64,000 bases of DNA. It comes from Kribbella voronezhensis (GTDB lineage: Bacteria; Actinomycetota; Actinomycetes; Propionibacteriales; Kribbellaceae). A model generated the notes under the pieces. It did not search any database. It saw only the letters and a list, made by a program, of their open reading frames with translations, and was not told where the DNA came from. The stretch is taken from contig NZ_SOCE01000001.1 in assembly GCF_004365175.1 (NCBI RefSeq), forward strand, positions 483,154-547,153. Reading direction: 5' to 3'. Made by a program: the position numbers and the translations under genes. This document shows positions 18,493 to 27,137 of the stretch, one piece after another; position 1 is the first letter of the stretch; every line of letters starts with the position of its first letter.

Positions 18493-19067
18493 AGTGTCGC
18501 ACGCGGGAACGCCTGCAACCGACCTTTGCCGATCGCCTGGCCGCAGCTCTCGCAGACGCCGTAGGTGCCGTCGTCGATCCGGGACAGCGCCCGCTCGATC
18601 TGGTCCAGCATGTCGCGGGCGTTGTTCGCCAGTGACATCTCGTGGTCGCGCTCGAGCGTGGTCGAGCCGACGTCGGCCTGGTCGTTGCCCGCCCCGTCAC
18701 CGCCGTCGCGGAGCAGTCCGACGATCTCCTGCTCGGCGTCGCGGATCTCTTCCTTCAGGTGCACGGCGTCGGCTTCGAGCTCGGCGCGCAGCTCCTCCAC
18801 CTCGGCGGCGGTCCACGGCGTCTCGCCGTCCTTGACCTTGAACGAAGTGGGCGACTTCGCGGGTGCCTTGGCCGGCGCGGTCGCCGGGGTCCTGTTCTCG
18901 TTCGTCTTCATGGCCACCCTCTTCGTAGGTGTCTGCTTGGCAGGGGTCTTCTTGGCCGGGGCCTTCGCTTCTGAAGCCTTCGTGGCCGGTTCGGTGGATT
19001 TCGCGGCGTTCTTCCCGACCGCGGTCTTGCGTTGGGGGGCGGACTTCTTCGGAGCCGATGTAGCCAT
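18456..19067 (-). CDS. TraR/DksA C4-type zinc-finger protein with Lys/Ala/Pro-rich tail
   Basis: The 203-residue protein has a basic, disordered N-terminal half rich in K-K-S-A-P, A-P-A-K and similar steps. Then comes a DksA-like coiled coil (about 100-160) and a zinc finger C-E-S-C-G with C-V-S-C-K near the end. DksA-type proteins enter the RNA polymerase secondary channel. Whether this actinobacterial form does so is not settled. Start ATG 19067 is used; in-frame codons upstream would add an unconserved leader. It is transcribed with lspA and rluD. The basic tail resembles that of ftsI in this window. Confidence 0.88.
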   Translation of the reverse strand: MATSAPKKSAPQRKTAVGKNAAKSTEPATKASEAKAPAKKTPAKQTPTKRVAMKTNENRTPATAPAKAPAKSPTSFKVKDGETPWTAAEVEELRAELEADAVHLKEEIRDAEQEIVGLLRDGGDGAGNDQADVGSTTLERDHEMSLANNARDMLDQIERALSRIDDGTYGVCESCGQAIGKGRLQAFPRATLCVSCKEREERR

Positions 19068-19343
19068 CTTTCGACTACCCCCTGCCTTCGTCGGAGACTG
19101 AAGCGGACTGGTCGCAAGACAGTAGGGCACGCGAACCCCTCGTGCCAGCCCGACGCGCAGACCGTGGACATACGGTAGTCGGTTCTTCAAGCCCGCTCGA
19201 TGTTCCGCGCGTCACAACCACATCCCTGACACGCGTTCAGGCAAGCAATTGCTTCACCCCAGCCGCCACCGCAACAGAATTGTCATGGACGAACCGCGCC
19301 GCGGCCAGTGATTAACGATTCGTAGCGGAGTGGATCGGAGTCG

Positions 19344-19349
19344 TACACT
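19344..19349 (+). promoter_or_regulatory. Probable -10 element of ileS
   Basis: TACACT lies about 12 bases before the first helix of the T-box leader, so transcription would start just at the leader. No good -35 is visible. The stretch 19068-19340 holds the divergent leaders of the DksA/TraR-type gene and ileS, with no other gene seen. Confidence 0.4.
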
Positions 19350-19355
19350 TCACAC

Positions 19356-19563
19356 GCGCCACCGCAAGGCAGTGATGGGGCCATCACCCCGGAGCCGCCG
19401 GAAGAACAGCCCGACCGGGCCTATTAGAACCGGCAGCGGAGCCGAACGAAGTGGGTGACCTCGTGTCACCAAGGAGGGTGGTACCGCGGAGCCCGGCGAC
19501 AGTGCCGGCGCCTCGTCCCTTCGTCACCGAGACACCAGGTTCGTGAAGACGAAGGACGAAGAG
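19356..19563 (+). promoter_or_regulatory. Translational T-box riboswitch controlling ileS
   Basis: The canonical T-box sequence AGGGTGGTACCGCG is at 19475-19488; its TGGT pairs with the A-C-C-A end of uncharged tRNA. A short stem with GGGG (19377-19380) and CCCC (19387-19390) displays ATC at 19383-19385 in its loop, matching an isoleucine specifier on an ultrashort stem I. Downstream, CGTCCCTTCGTC (19514-19525) can pair, with one bulge, to the ribosome site and its flank at 19548-19558. Binding of uncharged tRNA-Ile should free that site. There is no terminator hairpin with T-run, so control is at translation, as known for actinobacterial ileS leaders. Confidence 0.92.
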
Positions 19564-22500
19564 ATGGCCGAACACCCCAGCACCGGTTGGCAGCAGGTCC
19601 CGGCTCAGGTCGACCTGCCCGCGATCGAGCGTGACGTGCTCGAGCACTGGGACACCCACGACACCTTCGCCAAGAGCCTCGCGCAGACGGCCGACGGGCT
19701 GCCCTGGACCTTCTACGAGGGCCCGCCGACGGCGAACGGCATGCCCGGCACCCACCACATCGAGGCGCGCGTCTTCAAGGACGTGTTCCCGCGCTACCGG
19801 ACGATGAAGGGCTTCTCGGTCGAGCGCAAGGCCGGCTGGGACTGCCACGGTCTGCCGGTCGAGGTCGCGGTCGAGAAGGAACTCGGGTTCAACGGCAAGA
19901 AGGACATCGAGGCGTACGGCATCGCCGAGTTCAACGCGAAGTGCCGCGAGTCCGTACTGCGGAACGTCGACGCCTTCAACGAGCTGACCAACCGGATGGG
20001 CTACTGGGTCGATCTGGAGCACCCGTACAAGACGATGGACCCCGAGTACGTCCAGTCCGTCTGGTGGTCGCTGAAGCAGATCCACGACAAGGGCCTCCTG
20101 GTCGAGGACTACCGCATCACGCCGTACTGCCCGCGTTGTGGCACCGGCCTGTCCGACCACGAGCTCGCCCAGGGCTACGAGACGGTCGTCGACCCGTCGG
20201 TCTACGTCCGCTTCCCACTCACGTCGGGACCGCTCGCCGGCAAGGCGTCCCTGCTCGTCTGGACGACGACCCCGTGGACCCTGGTCTCCAACACTGCCGT
20301 CGCCGTGCACCCGGACGTCACCTACGTCGTCGCCACCGACGGCAGCGAGTCGCTGGTGGTCGCCGAGCCGTTGCTGTCCGCGCTCGGTGAGGGGTGGACG
20401 GTCACCGAGCAGTTCAGCGGCCGCGAGATGGAGCGCTGGACGTACCAGCGTCCGTTCGAGCTGGTCGAGTTCCCCGAGCCGGCCCACTACGTCGCCCTGG
20501 CGGAGTACGTCACCACCGAGGACGGCACCGGTCTGGTCCACCAGTCCCCCGCCTTCGGCGCCGACGACCTCCTGGTCGCCAAGGCCTACAACCTTCCGGT
20601 GGTGAACCCGGTCGAGTCCGACGGCCGCTTCGGCGCCGACGTACCGCTGGTGGGCGGCCAGTTCTTCAAGAAGGCCGACTCCGACCTGGTCAAGGACCTC
20701 CAGGAGCGCGGCGTCCTCTTCAAGCACGTCCCGTACGAGCACCCGTATCCGCACTGCTGGCGCTGCCACACCCCGGTCATGTACTACGCCCTGCCGTCCT
20801 GGTACATCCGTACGACGCAGGTCAAGGACGCCCTCCTCCGCGAGAACGAGAAGACCAACTGGTTCCCCGACTCGGTGAAGTGGGGCCGGTACGGCGACTG
20901 GCTGCGCAACAACATCGACTGGGCCGTCTCCCGCTCCCGCTACTGGGGTACGCCGCTGCCCATCTGGCGCTGCGCCGAGGATCACCAGGTCTGTGTCGGC
21001 TCGCTGGCCGAGCTCGGCGAGCTCGCCGGCCGCGATCTGTCCGCGACCGATCCGCACCGGCCGTTCGTCGACGACATCACCTTCGCCTGCCCGACCTGTG
21101 GCGAGGAGTCGCGCCGGGTCGCCGAGGTGATCGACGCGTGGTACGACTCGGGCTCGATGCCGTTCGCGCAGTGGGGTTACCCCTGGGCCGAGGGCTCGAA
21201 GGAGAAGTTCGACCAGGCCTACCCGGCCGACTTCATCTCCGAGGCGATCGACCAGACCCGCGGCTGGTTCTACACGCTGATGGCGATCGGCACGCTGGTG
21301 TTCGACCAGTCGTCGTACAAGGACGTCGTCTGCCTGGGCCACATCATGGCCGAGGACGGCCGGAAGATGTCCAAGCACCTGGGCAACATCCTCGAGCCGA
21401 TCCCGCTGATGAACAACCACAGCGCGGACGCGGTCCGCTGGTTCATGGCCTGCTCGGGCTCGCCGTGGAAGGCCCGCGGCATCGGCCCGAACGTGCTGAA
21501 CGAGATCGTCCGCAAGGTGCTGCTGACGTACTGGAACACGGTCGCCTTCCACGCGCTCTACGCCCGGCTGGCCGACTGGTCGCCGACGGCCGACGCGCCG
21601 CCGGTCGCCGAGCGCTCGGTGCTGGACCGCTGGCTGGTCAGCGAGACGCACCGGCTGGTCCGGGAGACCGACGTCGCCTACGCGACGTACGACACGCAGA
21701 AGCTCGGCGTCCAGATCAGCCAGTTCATCGACGTGCTCTCCAACTGGTACGTACGGCGTTCGCGCCGCCGGTTCTGGGCGGGCGACGCCGGCGCGCTGGC
21801 CACGCTGCACGAGACGCTCGAGGTGCTCACCCGGCTGATGGCACCGCTCACCCCGTTCGTCACCGAGCGGGTCTGGCAGGACGTGTTCCGCCCGGTCACG
21901 CCCGGCCTGCCCGAGTCGGTGCACCTGAGCGCCTTCCCGCAGTACGACGAAGCGCTGATCGACGACGCGCTCGCGACCCACGTGTCGATGGCCCGCCGGG
22001 TCGTCGAGCTGGGCCGGTCGGCCCGGGCCGAGGCGAAGGTCCGGACCCGGCAGCCGCTCAGCCGCGCGCTGGTCGGCTCGGCCGCGATCGCGGACCTGGA
22101 CGACGAGTTGCTCGCCGAGATCGCCGAAGAGCTGAATGTCGGCGCCGTCGAGCCGCTGTCGTCCGCGGGCGCGGACCTGGTCGAGTACTCCGCGAAGGGC
22201 AACTTCCGCGAGCTCGGCAAGCGGTTCGCCAAGCAGACCCCGGTGGTCGCGGGCGCCATCGCAGCGGCCGACGCCGCCGCCCTGGCCGCCTCGATCAAGG
22301 CCTCCGGTACTGCGACGGTGGTGGTCGACGGCGAGAACGTCGAGGTCGCCGCGGCCGAGGTACTGCTGTCGGAGCGTCCGCGCGAGGGCTGGTCGGTGGT
22401 GAACGAGCAGGGTGAGACCGTCGCGCTCGACCTGGAGGTGACGCCGGAACTCAAGCAGGCCGGTCTCGCCCGCGAGGTGGTCCGGATGCTGCAGGAGGCC

Positions 22501-22716
22501 CGGAAGAACGCCGGCCTGGAGGTCTCGGACCGGATCAGCGTCTGGCTCGCCGCGACCGATGCCGAACTGGCCGATGCCCTGGGCAAGCATGCCGACCTGA
22601 TCGCCCGCGAGGTGCTCGCCACCGAGCTGACCCAGTCGGCGCCTTCGGCAACCACCGACCTGGCCACCGGCACCGACGAGGACCTCGGCCTCACCTACTG
22701 GCTGGCCAAGGTCTAA
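19564..22716 (+). CDS. ileS: Isoleucyl-tRNA synthetase
   Basis: This class I synthetase charges tRNA-Ile. It has 1050 residues from ATG 19564, chosen because GAAGGA lies seven bases upstream and is the site sequestered by the T-box. GTG 19543 is an in-frame alternative. The HIGH motif is present in the actinobacterial form G-T-H-H, after P-P-T-A-N-G-M-P. The K-M-S-K-H loop follows E-D-G-R. The connective editing domain and zinc-type cysteine pairs (C-P-R-C, C-W-R-C, C-P-T-C) are in place. The stop overlaps the convergent MarR gene by a few bases. Confidence 0.98.
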   Translation: MAEHPSTGWQQVPAQVDLPAIERDVLEHWDTHDTFAKSLAQTADGLPWTFYEGPPTANGMPGTHHIEARVFKDVFPRYRTMKGFSVERKAGWDCHGLPVEVAVEKELGFNGKKDIEAYGIAEFNAKCRESVLRNVDAFNELTNRMGYWVDLEHPYKTMDPEYVQSVWWSLKQIHDKGLLVEDYRITPYCPRCGTGLSDHELAQGYETVVDPSVYVRFPLTSGPLAGKASLLVWTTTPWTLVSNTAVAVHPDVTYVVATDGSESLVVAEPLLSALGEGWTVTEQFSGREMERWTYQRPFELVEFPEPAHYVALAEYVTTEDGTGLVHQSPAFGADDLLVAKAYNLPVVNPVESDGRFGADVPLVGGQFFKKADSDLVKDLQERGVLFKHVPYEHPYPHCWRCHTPVMYYALPSWYIRTTQVKDALLRENEKTNWFPDSVKWGRYGDWLRNNIDWAVSRSRYWGTPLPIWRCAEDHQVCVGSLAELGELAGRDLSATDPHRPFVDDITFACPTCGEESRRVAEVIDAWYDSGSMPFAQWGYPWAEGSKEKFDQAYPADFISEAIDQTRGWFYTLMAIGTLVFDQSSYKDVVCLGHIMAEDGRKMSKHLGNILEPIPLMNNHSADAVRWFMACSGSPWKARGIGPNVLNEIVRKVLLTYWNTVAFHALYARLADWSPTADAPPVAERSVLDRWLVSETHRLVRETDVAYATYDTQKLGVQISQFIDVLSNWYVRRSRRRFWAGDAGALATLHETLEVLTRLMAPLTPFVTERVWQDVFRPVTPGLPESVHLSAFPQYDEALIDDALATHVSMARRVVELGRSARAEAKVRTRQPLSRALVGSAAIADLDDELLAEIAEELNVGAVEPLSSAGADLVEYSAKGNFRELGKRFAKQTPVVAGAIAAADAAALAASIKASGTATVVVDGENVEVAAAEVLLSERPREGWSVVNEQGETVALDLEVTPELKQAGLAREVVRMLQEARKNAGLEVSDRISVWLAATDAELADALGKHADLIAREVLATELTQSAPSATTDLATGTDEDLGLTYWLAKV

Positions 22717-23192
22717 CGGGGCGGGGAGACCCGGCGTTCACGAAGTGTGGGAGTGACACCCAGATGGTGGAGGGTGTCGACCAGCAGGGTCCGAGCGGCC
22801 TCGATGCGGTCGGCACCCAACGCCTCCCGTAGCTCGGCGTCCACCTCACCTCGCAGCCGCCGGGCCGCCGCGATCACCGCCTCACCCCGAGCAGTCAGTA
22901 CTACGAGCCGCGCTCGGGCGTCGGCAGGATCGGCTGCGCGACTCAGGTAGCCACGCTTCTCCAGGTCGGCCACCGACTTCGAGGCTGCTTGCTGGGTCAC
23001 GCCCAGTCGCTCCGCCAGCGCACCGATCGTCAGCGGTCCGCCGATCAGGTGCTGGAAGACCACTCCGTCGGCGAACCGGGCGTCCGCGAAACCGTCCGCC
23101 GCCAGCCTGCGCTGCAGTTCATCGGCGAGCGCCCAGCCGGCGAACAACGAGGCGAGCGAGAGATCCGCCTGCGCGGGATCGAAGTCCGTCAC
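22713..23192 (-). CDS. MarR-family transcriptional regulator
   Basis: A 159-residue winged-helix protein. The reading region contains L-T-I-G-A-L-A-E-R-L-G-V-T-Q-Q-A-A-S-K-S-V, followed by L-E-K-R-G-Y-L and the D-P-A-D-A-R-A-R wing turn typical of MarR. I choose GTG 23192 because a -10 element TATAGT ends seven bases before it, which gives a leaderless mRNA. The longer frame from 23222 would run through the operator. It is divergent from a flavin-binding protein gene, with two palindromes between them, so autorepression and control of that gene are likely. Its ligand is unknown. Confidence 0.9.
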   Translation of the reverse strand: MTDFDPAQADLSLASLFAGWALADELQRRLAADGFADARFADGVVFQHLIGGPLTIGALAERLGVTQQAASKSVADLEKRGYLSRAADPADARARLVVLTARGEAVIAAARRLRGEVDAELREALGADRIEAARTLLVDTLHHLGVTPTLRERRVSPPR

Positions 23193-23199
23193 GCCGAAG

Positions 23200-23246
23200 A
23201 CTATACAACCAGGGTTGTGCATCAGCTAACCTACAACCATGGTTGT
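23200..23246. promoter_or_regulatory. Divergent leaderless promoters with paired MarR operators
   Basis: Two near-identical 14-base palindromes, ACAACC-AG-GGTTGT (23205-23218) and ACAACC-AT-GGTTGT (23233-23246), have centres 28 bases apart. The first touches the minus-strand -10 TATAGT (23205-23200) of the MarR gene. The second covers the start codon of the flavoprotein gene, whose probable -10 TAACCT is at 23227-23232. One protein bound to both would block both promoters. Confidence 0.8.
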
Positions 23247-23739
23247 GCAAGAGGAGTTCAGGGACAGAGCCCATGAGATCGTCTGGTGCACGGTCGCGAC
23301 GGTCGGAGCCGATCACCGGCCGAGAAGTCGCATCCTGCACCCGATCTGGGAACTGACCGACAGCGAACCGTTCCCTCGCGATGCGACCGGCACCGGTGCC
23401 GCGGCTGGGCTGGTCGGCTGGATCGTGACGCGGGCGTCGCCGGTGAAGGCGCGGCATCTCGCGTACAGCCCGTATGTGAGCTGCAGTTACTGGGAGCCCG
23501 GGCATCAAGTCGCGGTGGCGGACTGCCACGCGGCGTGGATCGAGGACGTGGCGACCCGGCAGCGCGCCTGGGAGTTGTTCCGGGATGCCCCGGCGCCGCT
23601 CGGGTACGACTTCTGGAGTGTGTTCCCCACGGGTCCGGCCGGGGAAACGCCCTCGCTGCTGCGGCTCACGCCGTACCGGCTGCGGATGTTCGATGTCGAC
23701 ACCCTGACCGGCAAGAAGGAGCCGGCTGCCTGGCCCTGA
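23239..23739 (+). CDS. Pyridoxamine 5'-phosphate oxidase-like flavin/F420-binding protein
   Basis: The 166-residue protein has the split-barrel layout of FMN/F420-binding proteins. It starts with R-A-H-E-I-V-W-C-T-V-A-T-V-G and A-D-H-R-P-R-S-R-I-L-H-P-I-W-E and ends with a P-Y-R-L-R-M-F strand. Members reduce or bind small molecules, and the substrate cannot be told from sequence. The ATG is at 23239 with no ribosome site in front but a -10 seven bases away, so the mRNA is probably leaderless. It is divergent from, and probably repressed by, the MarR gene. Confidence 0.85.
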   Translation: MVVQEEFRDRAHEIVWCTVATVGADHRPRSRILHPIWELTDSEPFPRDATGTGAAAGLVGWIVTRASPVKARHLAYSPYVSCSYWEPGHQVAVADCHAAWIEDVATRQRAWELFRDAPAPLGYDFWSVFPTGPAGETPSLLRLTPYRLRMFDVDTLTGKKEPAAWP

Positions 23740-23790
23740 CAGCGTGTCACCGGGACGGGACCGTGTGTCAAAAGTGTCCAGACATGACGA

Positions 23791-23822
23791 AGAGGCGGTG
23801 CTGCCGGATTAGCACCGCCTCT
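23791..23822. terminator. Bidirectional terminator between the flavoprotein gene and divIVA
   Basis: AGAGGCGGTGCT and its exact complement form a 12-base stem around an eight-base loop, between two convergent genes. A short T-run (TTTTT, 23832-23836) lies on the plus-strand side. Confidence 0.9.
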
Positions 23823-23835
23823 GTGTCAGGTGTTT

Positions 23836-24606
23836 TTAGACGCCGTGGCCGTGAGCCTGGGCGCGGGCCTCCGGGCGGAAGCCGTTGCGCGGGCTCAGCG
23901 TGTCATCGCCGTTGCCGAGTGCCTTCAGCTGCTCGGTGAAGTACGTCTTCAGCCGGCTGCGGTACTCGCGCTCGTAAGCGTGCAGGTCGTCGATGGTGCG
24001 CTCGAGCTGACCCTTCTGCTTCTCCAGCGTGCCCAGCATCTGGGCGCGGCGCTCGGCGATCTCGCCGTCCAGCTTCTCGGCGCGGGCACGGGCCTCGCCG
24101 GTCATCCGGTCGGCCTTGCCACGAGCCTCGTTCTCCAGTCGCTCGGCCTTGGCGCGGGCCTCGCCGATGATCTTGTCGGCGGTGTCCTTCGCCTCCTGGA
24201 CCAGGTCGTCGGAGTGCTTGGTGGCCATCTCCAGCAGCCGCACGGCGGAGCTGGAGGCGTCGCCGACGGTTCCAGCTGCAGCAGCAGCCCCCGCGGCGGC
24301 TACCGGAGCAGCTACGACCGGCGGTGGCTTCTCCTCCGGCTTCTCCACAACGACGGGAGCAGGCTTGGGCTGCTGGACCACGGGCGGCAGCGCGGCGGTC
24401 TGGTCGACCACCGGGCGCTCCTGCCCCGATCCGGCCCGCTGAGCGGCGGCCAGCTTGGCCCGCAGCTCCTCGTTCTCGGCGAGAAGTCGCTCGAGCTCGG
24501 CCTCCACCTCGTCGAGGAAGGAGTCGACCTCTGTGACGTCGTAGCCCTCCCGCAATCGGACGGGCGTGAACTGCTTCGAGCGGACGTCATCCGGCGTCAG
24601 CGGCAT
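23836..24606 (-). CDS. divIVA: DivIVA / Wag31 polar-growth protein
   Basis: This cytoplasmic coiled-coil scaffold marks cell poles and directs tip growth in actinobacteria. The 256-residue protein has the conserved lipid-binding N-terminus (L-T-P-D-D-V-R-S-K-Q-F, then R-E-G-Y-D-V-T-E-V-D-S-F-L-D), a first coiled coil to about residue 55, a Pro/Val/Ala-rich linker (about 60-120) and a long second coiled coil (about 125-235). AGGTGAAAG precedes ATG 24606. A 175-base gap from yggT suggests that it has its own promoter, in addition to read-through from sepF-yggT. Confidence 0.96.
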   Translation of the reverse strand: MPLTPDDVRSKQFTPVRLREGYDVTEVDSFLDEVEAELERLLAENEELRAKLAAAQRAGSGQERPVVDQTAALPPVVQQPKPAPVVVEKPEEKPPPVVAAPVAAAGAAAAAGTVGDASSSAVRLLEMATKHSDDLVQEAKDTADKIIGEARAKAERLENEARGKADRMTGEARARAEKLDGEIAERRAQMLGTLEKQKGQLERTIDDLHAYEREYRSRLKTYFTEQLKALGNGDDTLSPRNGFRPEARAQAHGHGV

Positions 24607-24781
24607 CTTTCACCTCGTTTGTCTGTGTCTTGGCGGAGTCCCCGTGGTCTGCACCTCGGCGACTCAGTAGATCACGTTATCGCTTCGTTGTGTTCCGGCG
24701 GAATCCGGGCGGTCGATAACGCTCCCCGACGCACCTGTGTCGGGGCCTTCATACCCACTCCCATCCTGCTCACTCTTCGGT

Positions 24782-25087
24782 TCACAGCGAGTTGATCGCG
24801 GTCGAATTGATCGACATCGCCACCGAGACGAGCACGAACAGCATCAGCATCGACAGGTCGATCCGGATGCCGCCCGCGCCGATCGGGGGCAGGATCCGCC
24901 GCAACGGGCGCAGGAACGGATCGGTGACGGAGTAGATCAGTTCGAACAGCAGCAGCAACGGCCCTTTCGGGTGCCACTGTGGCGCGAACATGACGATCAG
25001 ACTGAGGACGAAGCGCGCCACCAGCATCAAGAAGAAGGCGAGCAACACCCAGCTGAGAACACTGAGGACGAACCCGAGAGCAACCAT
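24782..25087 (-). CDS. yggT: YggT-family membrane protein
   Basis: A 101-residue protein with two hydrophobic segments on either side of a conserved F-E-L-I-Y-S-V-T-D-P-F-L-R-P-L-R-R-I-L-P-P motif, which defines the family. ATG 25087 is chosen over the upstream in-frame codon because family members begin directly with the first helix. TACACT lies nine bases before it, so a second, possibly leaderless start is conceivable. It lies 37 bases after sepF in the usual position. Its role, perhaps in division or osmotic balance, is not established. Confidence 0.9.
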   Translation of the reverse strand: MVALGFVLSVLSWVLLAFFLMLVARFVLSLIVMFAPQWHPKGPLLLLFELIYSVTDPFLRPLRRILPPIGAGGIRIDLSMLMLFVLVSVAMSINSTAINSL

Positions 25088-25124
25088 GTCAGGAAGAGTG
25101 TAGAAGACCGGGGCCAACCGGCCG

Positions 25125-25652
25125 TCAGCTCTGGTTGTAGAACCCGTCCGCGGCGATCTTTTCCTTCTCCTCCGCGGCCACCGTCACGTTCGGCGGGCAG
25201 ACCAGGAACACCTTGGTGGTGATCCGCTCGATCGAGCCCCGGCAGCAGAAGATCAGGCCGGCCGCGAAGTCCACCAGCCGCTTGGCGTCGGCGTGGTCCA
25301 TCTCGGTCAGGTTCATGATGACGGGCGTGCCGTCGCGGAAGTGCTCACCGATCACGCGCGCCTCGTTGTAGCTGCGCGGGTGCACGGTGGTGATGCGGGC
25401 CAACTCGGTAACCTCCGGGGAAGATGCGACTCCACGCCGATCTGGGAACTTGCTGACCGTGCCGACCTGCTCGTCACGAGCGGACTCGCGGACCGCCGGG
25501 ACCGGCTCGGTCTCGTGGGACTCCCCGTCGACGGCCTCGTCCTCGTACTCGTCGTAGCCGTCGTCGTACTCGTCGTCGTAGCGGGCGTTGTAGCGCTCGC
25601 CGTCCTCGACCAAGCCGAGGTACACACCCATCTTGCGCAACGCGCCGCTCAT
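25125..25652 (-). CDS. sepF: Cell division protein SepF
   Basis: SepF anchors FtsZ to the membrane, which matters in actinobacteria because they lack FtsA. The 175-residue protein has an N-terminal amphipathic helix (A-L-R-K-M-G-V-Y-L-G-L) and an acidic Tyr/Asp-rich linker with repeated Y-D-D-E-Y and Y-D-E-Y-E-D steps (about 20-45). The SepF core (about 85-170) contains P-R-S-Y-N-E-A-R-V-I-G-E and V-I-M-N-L-T-E-M-D. ATG 25652 has GGAGGG in front. It stands between yggS and yggT, as in the standard cluster. Confidence 0.97.
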   Translation of the reverse strand: MSGALRKMGVYLGLVEDGERYNARYDDEYDDGYDEYEDEAVDGESHETEPVPAVRESARDEQVGTVSKFPDRRGVASSPEVTELARITTVHPRSYNEARVIGEHFRDGTPVIMNLTEMDHADAKRLVDFAAGLIFCCRGSIERITTKVFLVCPPNVTVAAEEKEKIAADGFYNQS

Positions 25653-25689
25653 GGCCCTCCAGCCCTTCTGTCGAGTATCGATGTCGACA

Positions 25690-26400
25690 CTAGCCCAGAG
25701 GAGTACGCGTTCCGAGTAATGCGCGCCCGAGCCGAACGTGTGTCGCTCCGTGCCTGATCGCGGCTTCCAGATCGCCGGTCATCCCGGCCGAGATCCAGTC
25801 GGCGCCCGGATGTTCGGAGCGTAATCGGGAGGCTACATCCGCCAGCCCCGCGAACGCCTCGTCGGGGTCCGCCCCCAGCGGGGCAACCGCCATCACCCCA
25901 CCGAGCTCGAGCCAGTCGGCCGCCGCGACCTCCGCGGCGAGTGCCGGTACGTCGGCCGGCTCGACTCCGCCGCGATTCACACCCGTGGCCGCATCGGCCG
26001 GTCCGTACGCCGCCAGGCTCACCTGCAGCAGGCATCGCAGTACGCGGCCTTCGTCCACGGCCGCCTTGGACAACGCGGTGACCAGTGAAAGCCGGTCGAC
26101 CGAGTGGACCACCTGGGCGTGCCGGGCGACCGAGCGCGCCTTGTTCGACTGGAGCTGGCCGACGAAGTGCCAGACCAGGTCGGGGCATTCCGGAGCCTTC
26201 ACCTTCAGCTCCTGCTCGCGGTTCTCCCCCACCTCGGTGACGCCCAGGTCCGCGAGAGCCCGCACATCGCTGACTGGGAAGGTTTTGGTGATCGCCACAA
26301 GGGTCACCGACCCCTCGGGCCTCCCGGCCGCCTGACAGGCCGCCTGGATCCGTTCACGGACGTTTCGGAGATTCTCCCGGAGTTCGTCCTCGCGGCTCAC
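25690..26400 (-). CDS. yggS: YggS-family pyridoxal-phosphate homeostasis protein
   Basis: A 236-residue one-domain PLP-binding barrel. The PLP lysine is in V-A-I-T-K-T-F-P, followed by G-E-N-R-E-Q-E-L, W-H-F-V-G-Q-L-Q-S-N-K and the C-terminal phosphate-site region M-T-G-D-L-E-A-A-I with H-V-R-L-G-R-A. No catalytic reaction is known for the family, which affects PLP and amino acid balance. Start GTG 26400 overlaps the pgeF stop as GTGA, so coupling is likely. Confidence 0.95.
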   Translation of the reverse strand: MSREDELRENLRNVRERIQAACQAAGRPEGSVTLVAITKTFPVSDVRALADLGVTEVGENREQELKVKAPECPDLVWHFVGQLQSNKARSVARHAQVVHSVDRLSLVTALSKAAVDEGRVLRCLLQVSLAAYGPADAATGVNRGGVEPADVPALAAEVAAADWLELGGVMAVAPLGADPDEAFAGLADVASRLRSEHPGADWISAGMTGDLEAAIRHGATHVRLGRALLGTRTPLG

Positions 26401-27128
26401 GGCTGCAACCTGACCAGTCCGGCCATCCGGCCGCTGACCGCGCCTTCGCGCCGGTACGAGTACAGGTCGGCCGACTCGATCGTGCAGCTCGTCGCGTCGA
26501 TCACCTCACAGTCGAGGTCGGCCAACTGCGCGACAACGCCGGCGGCCACGTCGATCGACGGTGTCCCCCAGCTCGTCTCGGCGTACGACGCAGGCACTCG
26601 CTCGGCGACCTCGGCGCGCATCTCCGCCGGCACCTCGTAGCACTTGCCGCACGCATACGGCCCCAGTACTGCGGTGATCCGGCCTGCGCCGAGTTCTCGC
26701 ATGGCCGCCACGGTGGCCGGTACGACGCCGGCGTACATCCCGCGGCGTCCGCAATGAGCGGCACCGACGACGCGGTGGCCCTGATCGGCCAGCAGCACCG
26801 GCAAGCAGTCCGCGGCCCGGACGCACAGGGCCACATCGGTCCGAGTGGTCACGAGTGCATCCGCTTGCGGCATCGGCCGGACCGGCACCTCGTCATCCGG
26901 CCCGACCACGTGAACGTCCCGCCCGTGCACCTGACTGACTCGCACGACGCCGTCCGGACCGACCCCGAACTCGGCCGCGATCCGCCGGTAGTTCTCCGCG
27001 ATCGGCTCCTCGCCCTCGCCGGACGGGCTGCCGAGGTTCAGCTCGCCGTACGGCGGCCGGCTGGCCCCTCCGAACCGATCGGTGAAGGCGAATCGGACAC
27101 CATCGAAGACCTCGTCGTAGCCGAACAC
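26397..27128 (-). CDS. pgeF: Peptidoglycan editing factor PgeF (YfiH/laccase-domain family)
   Basis: The 243-residue protein of the multicopper-polyphenol-oxidase-like family carries the conserved zinc/copper-type residues in Q-V-H-G, the A-D-C-L-P-V-L motif, G-A-A-H-C-G-R-R-G and G-P-Y-A-C-G-K-C-Y-E-V. In E. coli the homologue removes wrongly incorporated residues from peptidoglycan precursors, which suits its place beside ftsZ. Start is GTG 27128, only nine bases after the S41 peptidase stop, with a CAGGG sequence as a weak ribosome site. It may therefore depend on transcription from the peptidase gene. Confidence 0.93.
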   Translation of the reverse strand: MFGYDEVFDGVRFAFTDRFGGASRPPYGELNLGSPSGEGEEPIAENYRRIAAEFGVGPDGVVRVSQVHGRDVHVVGPDDEVPVRPMPQADALVTTRTDVALCVRAADCLPVLLADQGHRVVGAAHCGRRGMYAGVVPATVAAMRELGAGRITAVLGPYACGKCYEVPAEMRAEVAERVPASYAETSWGTPSIDVAAGVVAQLADLDCEVIDATSCTIESADLYSYRREGAVSGRMAGLVRLQP

Positions 27129-27137
27129 CCCTGAAGG

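Noticed and set aside
19384..22590. 1068-codon open frame antisense to ileS
   Set aside because: Same shadow effect; it would also run through the T-box leader.
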